From contig KV748187.1 in the NCBI GenBank assembly GCA_001692895.1, positions 2,724,836 to 2,788,835 on the forward strand: a stretch of 64,000 nucleotides of DNA, in the 5' to 3' direction. Each line of letters begins with the position of its first letter. Within the stretch, counting starts at the first letter, position 1. The translations under genes were made by a program, and so were the position numbers. Positions 10,582-23,929 of this stretch are shown here, piece by piece. Source of the stretch: Cenococcum geophilum 1.58 (lineage: Eukaryota > Ascomycota > Dothideomycetes > Gloniales > Gloniaceae). Under the pieces are notes generated by a model. The model searched no databases, had not been told where the DNA came from, and saw only the letters and a program-made list of their open reading frames with translations.

Positions 10582-12740
10582 GCCCGCGAAGCCCTACTGC
10601 ACGCGTCCACGTCGCCGCGGGTGGAAACATCATCTGGAATCCGTTCCTCTTGATGGCCAAGTGCAGAGGCGATGGTAGAGAGCCGTCGCAGCGCGCGCAG
10701 CGCGCTGTCGTTGCGACTCGTGGTGTTGAGCCCGCGACGCGTACATCGCCCTCAACAACACCAGGAGCCTCACTGCCTCCGCTTGGAGCTCCTGTCATAC
10801 CATCTAGGGAGGCCTATCAAGGGAAACTGGGATACGAAAACCACCCGATATACGACTACCTGGCTCGTAGCCAGGCCCGAAACTGGCCTTATCGTCTAGC
10901 CAGTCGACGTGGACGCGTCCTAGTCGTATAACAGGACACCCTTGGGCTTGCACTAGCTCTGAGACCGAGAGGATACGGCGAGGGCGTAGGGAACCTCTTT
11001 TTATAAGAACTTGTTAAGGTTAACGCGTTGTAGATACTTCGTACGAAACTTGTTAAGGCCCTAAGGCCACCGGCGAAAACTTGTTAAGGCCCTGCCTAGA
11101 GAACTCGTTAAGGCCCCTCTACGAGGGCCTATCTGGTATACGACACCCAGGTGACTCAGAAGAGGGTCTAATAGGCGTGGTGCGCGCGCGACCTGGTCGA
11201 GAGCAACAGCAACGCGACGGCGACGCGATGGCAAACGCGACGGCAACGCGACGGCAACTAGACGGCTAACGAGGTGGAAACACGGGCAAAGCTCCTAGGG
11301 CAGCGCGGAAACACAGGGCCAGCTTCGACGGCCCATGGCGTCCAAAAGGTGACTCACAGGAGGGTCTTAATAGGCGTGGTGCACGCGACCTGATGCATAT
11401 ATATATGGGGGAGGCTTAATAGGGGAAACCACAGGCCAGGTCGGACCGAGGACTCGACCAGTTAGAGACACAGGCCAGCTTATAAAAAGGGGGGACACAA
11501 GCTTTGGTTTAGTAGGAGAGGGGGGGAGTAGGTCACCCGGCACGGGGACCTTGGTCTATAGCCCCCTCCTACAAGACACAGTCGGCCTATTTATGAGGAG
11601 AGACTCTTATAGGCAACGCGAAACGACTATCTAGAGTAATTACCGGGGCGTAGTGCGTAGTAGCCCACTGCTGGCTCTAGGGACCTCCACCCCCTTAGCT
11701 GGGGCTCTAACCCCTAGTGCACCCTAGTAGGCAGGCAGGATTTACATCCTGGCCGGAGAGACTACTACGTGGCTTGAGGGAACAGATGCGCCGTGTCGGT
11801 TGTACCAATAGATAGACTGCTCGCTAGGGCAGTACGCTGGGTGAGGTACGCTTAAGGGAGTAAACAGGAGTTACTCAGGGCGGGAGAGGATTGGCTAGCC
11901 TTGACCGTAGAAGGTACCTAAGGCTTCCCATATTAAAAGGATGCAGCCACAACGCCCTTATAGGATTACGCCAGTAGTAGGCGCGGTACAGGGAGTTAGT
12001 GCGAACCCTGCAAATGGCAGCTTATGCCCGTGCCGGCGGAAAACGATAAAGAGGAGGGCGTTAAAACTAGAGGCTATGGAAGGCTTCCCCAAGCCGTGCA
12101 AAAGCCGTACCAACTCTAGGAGGGGACTCTTTATATAGACTGCTGGGGGGTTAGACTTAGTACTTAGGCTATATCACTATTATAGAGATACCCGAGAAGA
12201 ACCTGGTGAAACTCCCCCGTGTTATTTGGTGGTGGCAGCGCCAACTACCTTGTGGAAAGCCCCAGGCCCTTTAGGCCCTTGGTAAGGGAGAGCTACTCGA
12301 AAACTGAGGTAGAGGCCCTGGATAAGCAGGTATGTTGAACTCTACTGTATTACTAGCTATATATAACTACCTGACCACACATGCCACCATTACCAAAAGG
12401 TGGCGCGCCACTTTAAAACTTACGCATACCCATCTTACCATCAAAAACAATCGATTTCCTAACTTTTAAGACCTAATTCTTACTGCCTAGCGAGCTAGAG
12501 GTGGATTATTTTGTCGTTTTACCCCTTTTCCCTAGCAGAAAATTCTTCTTAGGGGTGGTCCTAGCTTATAAGCGAGGCCGGACAGGAACACTAAAACTAT
12601 AACTACTACTACGAATACCAATAGGGGCTAGTCTTTCTACTACCTTTTAGCCTAATCTCCCCAGAAATCTTCTAGTAGGATTAGTAAGGAGAAAGGGTAT
12701 AAAGATAGTAAAAACTAGAAACCCCCCTATAAGATATAAA
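10582..12740 (+). other. Long GC-richer 5' region of the LINE
   Basis: No supported gene. The stretch contains four copies of the core AACTTGTTAAGG between 11008 and 11115, a CGACGGCAACG-type microrepeat at 11205-11262, and several short frames with no recognisable product. In contrast to the flanking elements it shows little RIP. It may be LINE leader/promoter sequence or captured foreign DNA. Confidence 0.45.
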
Positions 12741-12958
12741 ATGCCAAGGCCTAATAGGTCTAAAAAAAAACCTCCTATAGAAATAAGTGATGAAGATTCT
12801 ATATCTACTTTTTCTCCCCCTTCTCCTTCTCCTGGCCCGTTTAGGACAGGAGAAAAAAGAGAACATCCTTAGTCTTCTCCTAAAAAAGAAAACTAAAAAC
12901 CTGTAAAAAAGATAATAAAACCAACGACTACTACGGATAGTATGCCTAGTATACCTCC
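12741..12958 (+). pseudogene. LINE ORF1, N-terminal part
   Basis: ATG at 12741 opens a basic and then acidic low-complexity N-terminus (MPRPNRSKKKPPIE, ISDEDS, a Ser/Pro run). The frame reaches the CCTCC target site of the gypsy insertion at 12954-12958 and resumes in the same phase at 24923. Two in-frame stops are of the CAG/CAA to TAG/TAA type. Confidence 0.7.
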
Positions 12959-13218
12959 TGTTAGCGACTTAGTCAATCGAGGCACAAGTACGGCAAGAGG
13001 GACGCGTAAGCCTGTACGATTGGTAGTCTATAAACGAGGATCTAAAGCTAGAGAAAGGAAAGGAGAAGAAGAGCAGCGCTAGTTAAAGTAGGGTTCTTTT
13101 TATGCGGTCTTCTAGTTACGTGACCGCGAAGTTCTGCCAAGTTCTGCTAACTAAGTTCTGCTAAGTTCTGCCAACCAAGTTCTGCCAAGTTCTGCTAGGT
13201 TCTGCCAGTGCCGTAATA
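12959..13218 (-). repeat. 3' LTR of the gypsy element
   Basis: Pairs with 24663-24922. Both contain about seven degenerate copies of a GTTCTGCCAA-type decamer at 13128-13208. Differences between copies are mainly transitions. Confidence 0.9.
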
Positions 13219-13239
13219 TTACCCCCCCCTCCGCAAAAG

Positions 13240-16200
13240 CCTGCCCTTAGGCTTTGTAGTCCGTATTATGCTTATAGGGCGTTTTTATCTTTATGTTCTT
13301 CCGGTAGCTTATCGTCTTCGCTATACTAGTACTCTATCCACTTGTCTAGGTACTTTGGGGGTCCTAGTTTATTAAGGTAGCGGTTATAGAATTTTTAAAG
13401 CTTATGGGGACTACTAATAAAGTTCTATATAGGGTACTAGGTAGGATCTGGGTTATAGCCTTTCCAACTAACGTGGTACTTTAGCGTTTTCCTTACTAGT
13501 TTATAGGCTAGTACTTCTTTAATTTCCCATTCGTTATCGCCATTAACTTAAATCGGTAGGGGAGGTTCGTTCTTTTGTCTAGGCAATGGGTCGTTTATAG
13601 CTTTCCGTAGCTTATCCGGCGAGAAAATGGGGTAAACCTTAATTAAATCCGGGAGCTTTACTTTGTACGAGTTACCTATCTTTTTAAGGACCTTATACGG
13701 TCCCGCCATCTAATAATCTAGCTTACGGCTAGGCCGTTCCGTCTTTTAGTTCTTTATTATAACCCAGACCATATCGCCTACGGTAAAGTCGGGTTCGCGC
13801 CTATACTTATTTGCCTGCTATTCTATTAATTTCTAGGCCTTTTCTAAATTTATACGGGCTACCGTCTAGGCTTCCTCTAAGCGCTTAGCGTACTGCTGGG
13901 CTTCCTTATAAGATAGTTTCTTGTATACGGTCCGTAGTCCTTCTGGTCTATCCCAGTTAAAGCTTATTTAGGGTAAATACCCTATTTCTAGTTAGATAGG
14001 TGCAAATCCCGTAGAGTTATAGGGTAGGGTTGCCTGGGCGTAGTCTATTAGGGGTAGTAGTTCGCCCCAGTTATTCTAAAAGTAGTTAATAAAAGGCCGA
14101 AGTCTTTGATCTAAATATTAATTCACAATCTTCGTCTAGTTGTCTGTCTGGGGGTAATATGCTATAGAGAGCTTTAGCCTAATACCTAGGATCTAGGTAA
14201 ACTCGTTCTAAAAGGCTAATATAAATTACGGGCTGTAATCGGATATAATAGTATCTGGTGGTCCGTAAATGCGGTAGACGTAGTAGATATACAATTAGGC
14301 CGCCTTCTTAGCATTAATATTCTTATAATAGGGAATTAAGAACGGGCGCTTACTAAAGCGGTTAACTAGAATTATAACTATATTATATCCGTCGCAGTCT
14401 GTTAGTAGCTTATGGAAGTCTATAAAGATATACTGCTAAGGGTGGTCGGGTATTGGGAGAGGTTTTAATAGTCCTGGGGTCTTATCTTGTAGAATTGTAG
14501 ATCTACGGCAGCTGTCGCAGTTCCGTATATAACGGTTAATATCTATAATTATTCCGGGCCAGTAGTAGCGGTTACTAATAATTTTACGGGTCTTATTTTT
14601 TCTAGGGTAGGCTATAGAGACCTAGGCATAAGCTTTGGTAATAAGCCGGGTCCGTAAGTTCTATTCCTTAGCTACTACTAGCCGTTTCTAGTGCTTAAGT
14701 AGTCCGTTTTTAAGGGACCATAGGCTAGTAATGTTCTTTGCCTTTTTACGGTATTCCTATAGAGAGGGGGTTGTTTGGTTGGCCTGTAGTAGTTTATTAA
14801 TAAGGTCAAGTTTAGAGGAGTTAATAGGATATATCTCGGCGCCTAAGGAGTCCGTGCTTAGTTCTGCCCGTATTTAGGGGTTAAGGTATTCTAGTTATAG
14901 TAGCGTCTAGATCCGTAGTAAGATCTTTATAGCTGTCTGGTTATCTAGGTCTTACTTATACCTTATAAAAGCGTCCGCACGGTTTGTAGCGCCTAGTCTA
15001 TATATAATTAAGAAGTTAAACTAAGATAGGGTATTCGCCTAGCGTGCCTACCGGGCCGTAAGGGCCTTAGTTGTTATAAAGTATTCTAGGGCCTTATAAT
15101 CTAAAACTACCTTAATTGGCTTAGGGGTCCCCTTTAGCTGTATACGCCAGTGCTAAAAGCTAGAGATAATAGCTAGCATTTCTTTGTTATGGATATAGTA
15201 ATTTAGCTTAGTATCTATTATAGTCTTTAAATAGTATATAATAGGGTGCCACTCTCTATCCGGTTACTTCTGGGAAAAAACACTAGCTATTGCGCCGTCT
15301 AAGGCATTAGTTTCTAGTATTAAGGGCCGTTTTGGGTTAAAATAGGCAAGTAGGGGAGCCGATACCAGCCGTTTCTTAAGCTTATTAAAGGCCTGCCTAT
15401 ATATGGCGTTAAAGTAGAAGGGCTGGTTTTTTCTAGTAAAATAGTTAAGAGGCCGGGCAATTTTGCTGTAGTTTTTAATAAAGCGTTAGTAGAAGTTATA
15501 AAACCCTAAGAAGGATTATACCCCCTTTACGGTCTGTAGGGGTGCCTACTGGTTAATTGCGGCCGTTTTCTCTAGGTTGGTTTTAATTCCGTCTATACTA
15601 ATAATAAAACCTAGGTACTTTATACGCTTAACACTAAACTCTAACTTCTTAATGTTAACCTGGAGGCTAGCCTTATAGAGCTGTTATAGGACTTTATGGA
15701 CGTGCTCCTTGTGTTCTAGCTTATTCTTGGAGTAGATTATAATATTATCTAAATAGGCCGTATAGAAATCGTTAAGGTAGTTAAAGAGTATATCGTTTAT
15801 ATACCACTAGTACGTAGCTAGTTTATTAGTTAGTCTAAAAGGGAGTACTTTATATTTATACGTTCCGTAATAGGTCTAAAATATAGTAAGATCTTTAGAC
15901 CTGGGGTCTATTCTAATTTAGTAGAAGGCTTAGCGGATATTAAGCTTTATAAAGACCTTAGCTCTACTTATTTAGGCCAGAGTTTTATTAAGTAGGGGTA
16001 GCGGATAGCGATCCTTGCGGGTTATATTATTTAGCTTATAGTAGTTAATACAGAAGTAGAGTCCTCTATTTAGCTTTTTAATAAAAAGAATAGGTAAGGC
16101 GAAAGGGGCTTAGCTAGGCTTAATAAAGCCCTTATTTAGGTTATTAATAAGATACTACTTTATGGCCTATAATTTAGTAATAGACTGCTTATAGAGGGGG

Positions 16201-17500
16201 CTAAAGCTAAGGGTGTTTTCTTTGCCCTGCTTAATCTTAATCTTATAGTTATATGGTTGGTAAGGTAGAAGTATATTAGACGCTGCTTTAGAGAATATGT
16301 CCTTAAATTTCTGGTGTTAATAGGGTAGCTTTTATTCTACTAGTTCCTTATCTATAAGCTCGCTTTCTTATCCACTAAGCTTATTTCCCTTTTCCTTAAT
16401 TATTTAATTAATTTCGTATAAGCTCGTTGTAAAGGTGACGGTATTAGGCTAAACTAAGTTCTGGTAGAATCCTACGGCACTAATGTAGCAGATATTAACT
16501 AGTAGGAGGTCCGCTGGTTTTCTTATAGCTGTTTTCCGGACCGTATTTTGTGGTTTAGGGTTTATAATCTTTTTTAGCTCCTATTCTATCTTCCGTAGGT
16601 TATCCCTCTAATCTATTAGTTTAGTATAACGTCCGACATCCCTTGCTATTCTTTATGGCTGTATAGGGCCTAAGCTCTCTATAGGGGGCTTTTCTGGGTT
16701 ACTACTAACTTCCTAGGTCTTTAATGCGGGTGGCGTAACATAGGTAGTTTAGGGGTGACGTAGTATACGGATCTGTTGCGAATTAAGCTATATATCTTTC
16801 TTAAAGGCCTAGTCCCTACGCACAGTATCGGCCTAGTAAATAGTATTAATCTAGGGCCGTATGAGGTTTTCTATTATAATGCTGATTTCTTTTATAAAGG
16901 AAGGGGTTGGGGGTAGGGTTTTAGGCTAGGTAAGCTGTTTACTTTATATATTAAGCTATAAGCCTAAATAGGCTAGCTATTTTCGCCTTAAAATTATATT
17001 GTGGCTACCTAGGTCCGTAATAAGGAAGGGGGCGTTATACTACCTTCGTCCATTAACACGGAGGTAAATCCGCAAGATAGTCGTAATAGGTGGTCCTATC
17101 CGCCTATTATACCCGCGGATAGGAATTAGTTTGGGCAGTTCTTTAATAAGTATATTTAGAAAGTTAGCTAGCTTTACGGCATACTAGGTATCTATTAAGG
17201 CGAAGGCATTTACTCTAGAGTTAGCTAAAGCAGAGGTTAAAACTTGGTATTTATTACGGAATAAAGTATAAGGGATAGTGTAGCTTTTTTTACTAACTAG
17301 CCGACCCAGATTAATATCTAATATGTTAATCCCTTTTAACCCTAGAGAGGAGTCTTCCTCTAGAGTTCCTCTTTTTCCGACTCCGCGCTATCCTCCTAGA
17401 TTAATAGAACCTCGTCTGCTTTTGCGTTTGTTAGGTAATTCTTTATATAGTAACCTTTTTATTTGTAAGAGAAGTAAGCTCCTTAATTACTAAGGGCCTA
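13240..17500 (-). pseudogene. Gypsy Pol: protease, reverse transcriptase, RNase H, integrase, chromodomain
   Basis: Read from 17500 downward, a protease region (about 16900-17350) precedes the reverse transcriptase. Its catalytic motif at about 15725-15775 reads YTAYLDNIIIYS, with Asn in place of the second Asp of the usual LDDI. RNase H follows, then integrase (LTDCDGYNIVIILVNRFS, DTIISDYSP, YPQTDN). At 14130-14132 the residue aligned with the catalytic Glu of the D,D-35-E triad is Lys (GAG to AAG). A chromodomain ends the frame at about 13430-13560 (VLACKLVRKTLKYHVSWKGY). Numerous stops show RIP inactivation. Confidence 0.88.
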
Positions 17501-17934
17501 TATATAGGGGTTGCTATATATAGGCCGAGCATTTACTAGACCTATAGCAGGGCTAGCCGTATAGCTAGCTGCTAAATTAGCGGTAGGCTATATAGGTAGT
17601 GCTGCGGGGGTTGCTAATTGTGCTAGGGTATTGCGGGCCGTTTTTATATTACTTATAGTCTAATTTAAAAGGTTTCTAGCTTTGTACCGTTTGGCGCGTG
17701 CCTTAATTCGGCGGAGGCCTTAGTTAATAGCTAAGCACTAGTTTATAAGTTCCTTTAGCGTCTATATAGTAGTAAAAACTAGCAGTACGGCTCGCTATAG
17801 GTCTAGGGTAAGCTTATTAAATAGGTCTGGCATTAGATCTTTCTGGGGAATTTAAGCCTAGTTGGCTAGGTATAGAAAGCGGGTCTAAAAGGCTAAAAAG
17901 GTCTCTATTGTTTTTATATTTAGGCTTTTATAAT
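17500..17934 (-). pseudogene. Gypsy Gag, C-terminal part
   Basis: Continuation of the Gag core after the copia insertion (RPFQPFR, then LKFP). It carries many TAG/TAA codons. The border with the protease region was not determined exactly. Confidence 0.6.
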
Positions 17935-18135
17935 TGTTGGACTTACAAGGGGATATCACGTAGCTACGGTTCGTAGATAGTATGATGATTGTTCTTATAT
18001 CTTCTTCTAAGAAAGGGGAAGGGTAAGGAACTTAAGGTTCCTTACTACGCTAGTGCCGCGGCAACACGTGACGGCAACTTGCCTCACGTGACGGCAATTT
18101 GCCGTATATGGCGGCAATTTGCCCTATTCCCAATA
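17935..18135 (-). repeat. 3' LTR of inner copia
   Basis: Matches 23724-23924. It contains two CACGTGACGGCAA-type repeats around CACGTG palindromes and an AAGGAACTTAAGGTTCC near-palindrome. Confidence 0.9.
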
Positions 18136-18239
18136 CTGGCAACTCTTTTTTTTATAGTTGCCATCTATAAACACCTATAGATTGCTACTATATAAAAGTA
18201 TAAAGCTAAGGGGAAGAAGGAAAAGAGGAAGGGTATTAG

Positions 18240-21200
18240 GGGGTTAACGCGAAGACGAGTGGGCCGCTAAGGCGCTAGTAGTAAGCGAGCTAATGGCGAT
18301 TTTTTATGCCGGGTATGGAAAATCCTAATTGGCTAGATTAATAAATGGCGTCGGTAGAACTCTATACTACTACCTAAATTAATTAGGCGCAGCGCTCTTA
18401 GCAAGAATCTAACTAATTAGACAACTTTAACTGGCGGTTAAAGTTCTATAAGATTTTAACTTCTTTAAATTTCCCTCTTAACCCAACCTTTAACTTATAT
18501 ATGTAGAGTATTTATATTAATAAATGTCTCTAGTGCCTTATTTAGGTTTACCTTCGTTATTATATCTGCTAGGTTATTTTAGCTATTAATCTATTAAATC
18601 TTAAAGAGTTCTTAACGCTTGTAGGATTACTAAAGTACTATAATATCGATTATAAGACGCTTCTCCTTTATAGTGCTAAGCTTAACTAAATACTTATAGA
18701 GGGAGTATAAGTTAGTGTATATAATTATAAAAATAGCGGGAATTTTAAGTTAATCCGTAATTATCTTAAGGGTAGTTTTAATTATAATTACTATATTAAC
18801 TCCGCTAACTATTCTATATATCTCTAATACTAGAACGCTTTAAGTAACGCGTTTACTCTTAGTTAAGCTCTAATAGATAAGGTTACCATAAATTGTAAAG
18901 TTATTCTCTCTAGTAGATTTGTTTATAATAATAATCTTATATCCTAACTAGGAGCTAAAATCTTTATTATTAGCAAATGATCTATTAATAAATATAAAGA
19001 TCTTAGCGGTGGGGAGATTAATAGGCATATAGAGTAGCCCTTGGTCGAGATGATTTATCTACTAGAAAAGGCACTTATTTAGAGCAAGAACGTTATCCTT
19101 AGTTAGTTCCTAGTATTAGGCGGCAATAAAGAGATTAAAGGAAGCCTTAGGTTAACAGATAGAAGCAACATAAGCCCTATAAGTGCGTTATTCTATATAT
19201 CCTTATTTTAGAGAATTAATATTAATAACGTTGATCTTCTTGCCTTAACCCTTCTAGTGTAAAGCAATAGAATCCTTATTTATGGAAAGGATACATCTAT
19301 TAAAGAGCAATGGTGTTATTAAATTAAGTCTTTCCTTTAGCTTTACTATAAGATTTGCCTTTACTAGCTTATCTTTTTTAAGAGCTAAGAATTGGTCGTC
19401 TCCTAAGATAATTATATTATTAGTTTATATACTAATGATTCCAAATAGAGTTCCTATAGTTATAATAAGGAAGTAGGGATTAAATGTAGAAGTAGTTATT
19501 AAAAGCTTCTCTTTATAGTGCTTGCTGTAAATAGCCCACTAATAAGTTCCTACCTCTGCAATTCCGTATAATGGCTTAAACACAACTATGATTGTGTCTT
19601 TAGGATACTGGTGGCGAATTTGCTCTGGAAGGTATGCTAATATTAAGCGCTAAAGGTACATCTCTAATTAGGTGTAGGCTTAAGTAATATCTTATAAATA
19701 AACTGCTATTCCATTCTTTATTAAGGAGGGAGCTAATATAATAATAACTTGCTGACTAGCTTATTAAATTATAGGAGATTATATAAGAATTATCTCTTTA
19801 TTATTATTGTTATAACCTTAGATAATAAGCCTTAATTTCTTAAATGGGGCGTTAGTAGCTTTACCCTTAATCTCATTAACCATTCTTAACTTAAAGATGC
19901 GAACTCTATTAAACTTAGTAGGGTTATATTTCTTAAATTTAAAGACTCCTCTTATAATAAGACTGTTAATCTCCTGCTTATTGGATGCTTAAAAAGGAGC
20001 TCCTAAGGTTGTAATACGACCTTCCTTTTAGAGCTGTTTTGCGAGCTTAAAGTTAGCCTTCTCTTTGGCTGTTATAAAGGCCATTAATAACTTAACTCTA
20101 CTCTCTATAGCAGTAATAAATTGCTCTTTAAAATTAATAAAATATTGGCGATTTCGTGATCCCTTTAGGCGACCTCTACCGCGTTATAGTTGCGGCACAT
20201 CTACTATAATTATATTAGGATTACAGTCGCCTTCTAGGGCATGTTAATTGTGGTTCTCCTTTAGGGCATCTTCTAGGGTATCTTCTAGGGCATCCTATAA
20301 AGGCTTAGAACTGTTATCTTTATAGTAGGGCCTAATAACGGTTAAATGGAATTAAGTAGGTCTATAGGGCATCTAAAGAGTATAAGTTTAACTATTAATT
20401 ATAATAAGTTTATATGGGCCTAACCATCCTCCCTTTTTACGCTATACCTATACTTTAGGTTAGAGTGGCAGATTAAGCGTAGTTAAGGTATTTAGGCTAT
20501 TTCTTATTCCTAGTGCGTTATTAACCTAGCGCGTAGCGTATAGATATCGTACCTCTTTTATTACTTTGCGAATAGCCTTAGCTTATTACATAATAAAGGG
20601 AGATAGTGGAGAATTGTTAGTTATTTAAGGGTAGGCGCTAAAAACTAGTAATGTAGGTATAAGTCCATCTAGGCCAGCGGAATTATTAATAGCTTTAACA
20701 GCTATTTATAAGGTAAGTTCTTCGCTAGCGTCCTTTAGTTCTAAAGAGATAATCTTATATATGCGGCGTAATGGTATATAATATTGCTCTACTTTTCTAA
20801 TACTATTATGTGCCTTAATAGGGACTTCCTTAACCTTAATTGCTATTACCTTTATTTATTATCGGAACTCTATAGATAAGAAGTTCTTTCCTATATTGTA
20901 GACGATTTAATTAGGGGGTCCTAGGTAGACATTAATCTAGTATAACTAAAGGGTATCCTATACGTTCCTAGCTAATATATCCTTTAAAAATTATACGGCT
21001 TGGAAGAAGGTTAAAAAGTTAATAACTTAGAGTACTGGCTTGCCGCTAAGGTATATAACATTAACAATAATATAGAAGTTAAAGTTATAGTTATCTTTAA
21101 GGGTAAACTTAAATCGGCCAGGGGACCTTTAGTTTATTTAGTAGTGGTGGCAGTATTTTATAAGATGCTTAATTACCTTAACCTTAACTTTATAGCCTAC

Positions 21201-23400
21201 TTACTGAAGAACCCTAAGTAATTGGTAAACTAATAGGTGACTAAAACAACGGTGTAGTTAGCGTAACTCTAACTTAGTTAAATGGCTCTAAGCAACACTT
21301 TTTTCTGGTTATTAAAGGAGCAGCTAAGGGTGACCCTACTTACGTATAATAGGCACCTAATTATCTCCCTATATGAGTATATTCTTAAGGTTATTAAGCT
21401 TAATACCTAGTTTATTTATATTTTTAATGCAAAATAGAAATAGGGTGTTTGTGGGAATAATATAAAAAGTGATGTACCCTAAGGGGGTTTGAACCCTAAT
21501 TATGCTAAGAGAGATTATAGTACCTTTACTAAAACGAATTGTGTATTAGCCTGCTGTTAAATGGTTAATCTAAATAGAGCTATTAAGCTACTAAAGGGCT
21601 TAAACTTAAGGTTCTTCTGCTATAGATACTCCTGCGGCTCTAGTATCCGGCATAATACTATAAAAGACGTTTGCCGAGTATTTATTGTTAAAGGAAAACG
21701 TAGAGCTCTCCTTTGGCTTATTAAAGATATCTAACTTTATAATAAAATAGAGCGTAGATTGGTTATTAAGAATAGCGACAGTTTATATACTATTTACCTT
21801 ACCATACTTAGTAAAGTATTGGTTAGGTAAGTAGTCCTCAATTTCTATATCTATAAGGAGCTGTTCGGTCTCATTAACCTTACCCTTAAGGTCTTCTACG
21901 CCTTTATATTGAACTAGAAAGCTTTAGAAGTAGGCCGTAGTAACTTTATAATTTCTAATATTTTTTATACTCTAACGGAACTTGTTATATGCCTCTTTTT
22001 GCTTATTAAGGGAGTATCTAGTTAACTAGCAATTTGGCTTCTTATAAATGTAGTACTTCTTCTAGTAATTATTTCGAAATAAACCTCTACGAGGACCTTT
22101 ATAATTACCTTATAGTTAACGTTAATTATACCCTTTGCCGTATTCCCTACTACGGCCGCTATATATTTAATTAGTCTAGTTATAATTATGTTAGTTAGGA
22201 ATGCTTAGTTAGGTAAGGCTTTTAGTATAGAGCTGTTAAAATTCTTATATTTACATTATAGTACCTATAGCGGAGCGTAGCTTAGTATATACTCCTTTAA
22301 ATGTGTCTATAGGTTTATATAGCGCTAAGTTGCACTTAGGAACACTATAGTATACTAAGATAACCTGGTCCCTTAGGCTGTTTTTGTTTTAGTAAGTTTT
22401 AATAAGTCTATATTAGATTTTCTAAAGTTTATTAAAGAGTAGTTAAAGGCACTTTAGGCGAGTTATTATTAGGTTAGAAGCAATAACTCTCTAAAATATA
22501 GTTTCCCGCTATTTGGATATATAGAGTTGGCGGTTCTTATTAGTTTCAAAATAGGCTCTAATAAGCTAAAGCATTATATTAAAGCTATAGTTTTTACCTA
22601 TAATATAGTCGTAATAGAATATTGCCGCCTATCCCTTTAATATAATAGAGAAAGCATAATAGAACTAGTGGCGTTAAATTTTAACCTTATTACAGCAGTT
22701 ATAAAAGACCTATAGTTTTACTCCGAGCATATTATATAATTCTCCTTTAAACTTCTTCTCTTCGTCTAAATATACCTTTATTAAATTCGTGACTTCTTAA
22801 GATAGAGGCTTATTAGTTAGCTGGGATAGAGGAGTTAGAGGTAGTAGAGGTAGAGAAAGAGCACCTCTAGGTAGTAGAGCACCTCTAGGTAGGAGAGTAG
22901 CGTTCTAGGGATTTCGTTCTAAATTAAAGTTGCCTTCTAAAGAATATAGGTTGGTTTTGGGTTTCCGTAGTTAATATATAATCTTAGCTTTCGTCCATAC
23001 TGGTTCTTCTATACTAATAAGAACGGCGTAAATATTACTAGTAATTAGGTTACTATCCTTAGCAACATATACCCTATTCCTTTAGAGGGAATCTTAAAAA
23101 TCCTAAATAATATTAATATTACTAAGTGCCTAGGTATCGGCGGTCTATCCTATAAAATCCTCCCTAAAGTATTCCTATAACTATAAATTGGCGTAGTAGC
23201 TATCTTAGTAGAATAGAATATGGTATAAGAGAAAGCCGTTAACTTGTTTTACGGTATAGGTTGTTATATTAAAGGTAAATACGTCCTAATCTTTCTTAAT
23301 AAGTTTCGCGTATATAGCTACCCCTAGTGGTAAGAAGTCTCTCTAGTTATTTAAAGTGGCTATAGTTATATCTTCGGAGGAAGGGAATATTAGTAGTATA
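18240..23400 (-). pseudogene. Copia Gag-Pol polyprotein, RIP-degraded
   Basis: The minus strand encodes the copia order. Gag and protease occupy about 21700-23400. The integrase begins near 21290 with an HHCC-type start (LHRCFSHPLVYQLLRVLQ on allowing for stops, then CHHC) and reads on into PGRFKFTL and MYLSGKPVL. Reverse transcriptase at about 19200-20300 has the YLPEQIRHQYPKD and FKPLYGIAE motifs. RNase H follows below 18900. That order (integrase before RT) separates it from the surrounding gypsy. Stops occur every few dozen codons, so it is not functional. Confidence 0.85.
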
Positions 23401-23723
23401 GGGATTGTCGTTTAGTACGCGTTCGTAACGTGTATTTATAATTATAGGGCTTAGGACCAGTTCTGGCCTTAAATCGCGAAGACTTATAACGCGTGTTGTT
23501 CTATATAATGGACGCAAGAATCTGTAATCTAGGGAAGGCTTAGGACTAGTTCTGGCCTTTAGATCCTTAGATTTATAGAAGAGTTCTATTTAAGGTTTAG
23601 GACCAGTTCTAACCTTAAAAGACAGCTTCCCTTAGCATAAGTAGCACTAGTATAGTGGCTCGTCTCTTCTTAGTAAATACCTAGCTATTCTATAGTATAA
23701 CTGTGAAGTTAACCACTAATTAG

Positions 23724-23924
23724 TATTGGACTCATAAGGGGATATCACGTAGCTACGGTTCGTAGATAGTATAATAATTATTCTTGTATCTTCTTCCAAG
23801 AAAGGGGAAGGGTAAGAAACTTAAGGTTCCTTACCACGCTAGTACCGCGGCAACACGTGACGGCAACTTGCCTCACGTGACGGCAATTTGCCGCATATGG
23901 CGGCAATTTGCCCTATTCCCAATA
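23724..23924 (-). repeat. 5' LTR of inner copia
   Basis: Matches 17935-18135. The first dinucleotide TG reads TA here, a typical RIP change. ATAAT follows at 23925-23929. Confidence 0.9.
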
Positions 23925-23929
23925 ATAAT

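Larger units (their letters stand above)
17935..23924 (-). mobile_element. Inner Ty1/copia retrotransposon, youngest insertion of the nest
   Basis: A 5990-bp element with 201-bp LTRs (17935-18135 and 23724-23924). The ends are TGTTGG...AATA in plus orientation, the TG...CA type altered by RIP. The target duplication is a perfect ATAAT at 17930-17934 and 23925-23929. It sits in the gag gene of the gypsy element in the same orientation. Because it interrupts all the others it must be the most recent arrival, yet its coding region is also riddled with RIP stops. Confidence 0.93.

Noticed and set aside
10569-10931. 120-codon frame in the LINE leader as a host gene
   Set aside because: It starts within the target duplication, has no recognisable domain, and overlaps other equally long frames.
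21480-21560. tRNA-like stretch with a T-arm-type GGGTTTGAACCCT motif
   Set aside because: It lies within the copia pol frame, and no acceptor stem, D-arm or anticodon stem of proper spacing can be paired.
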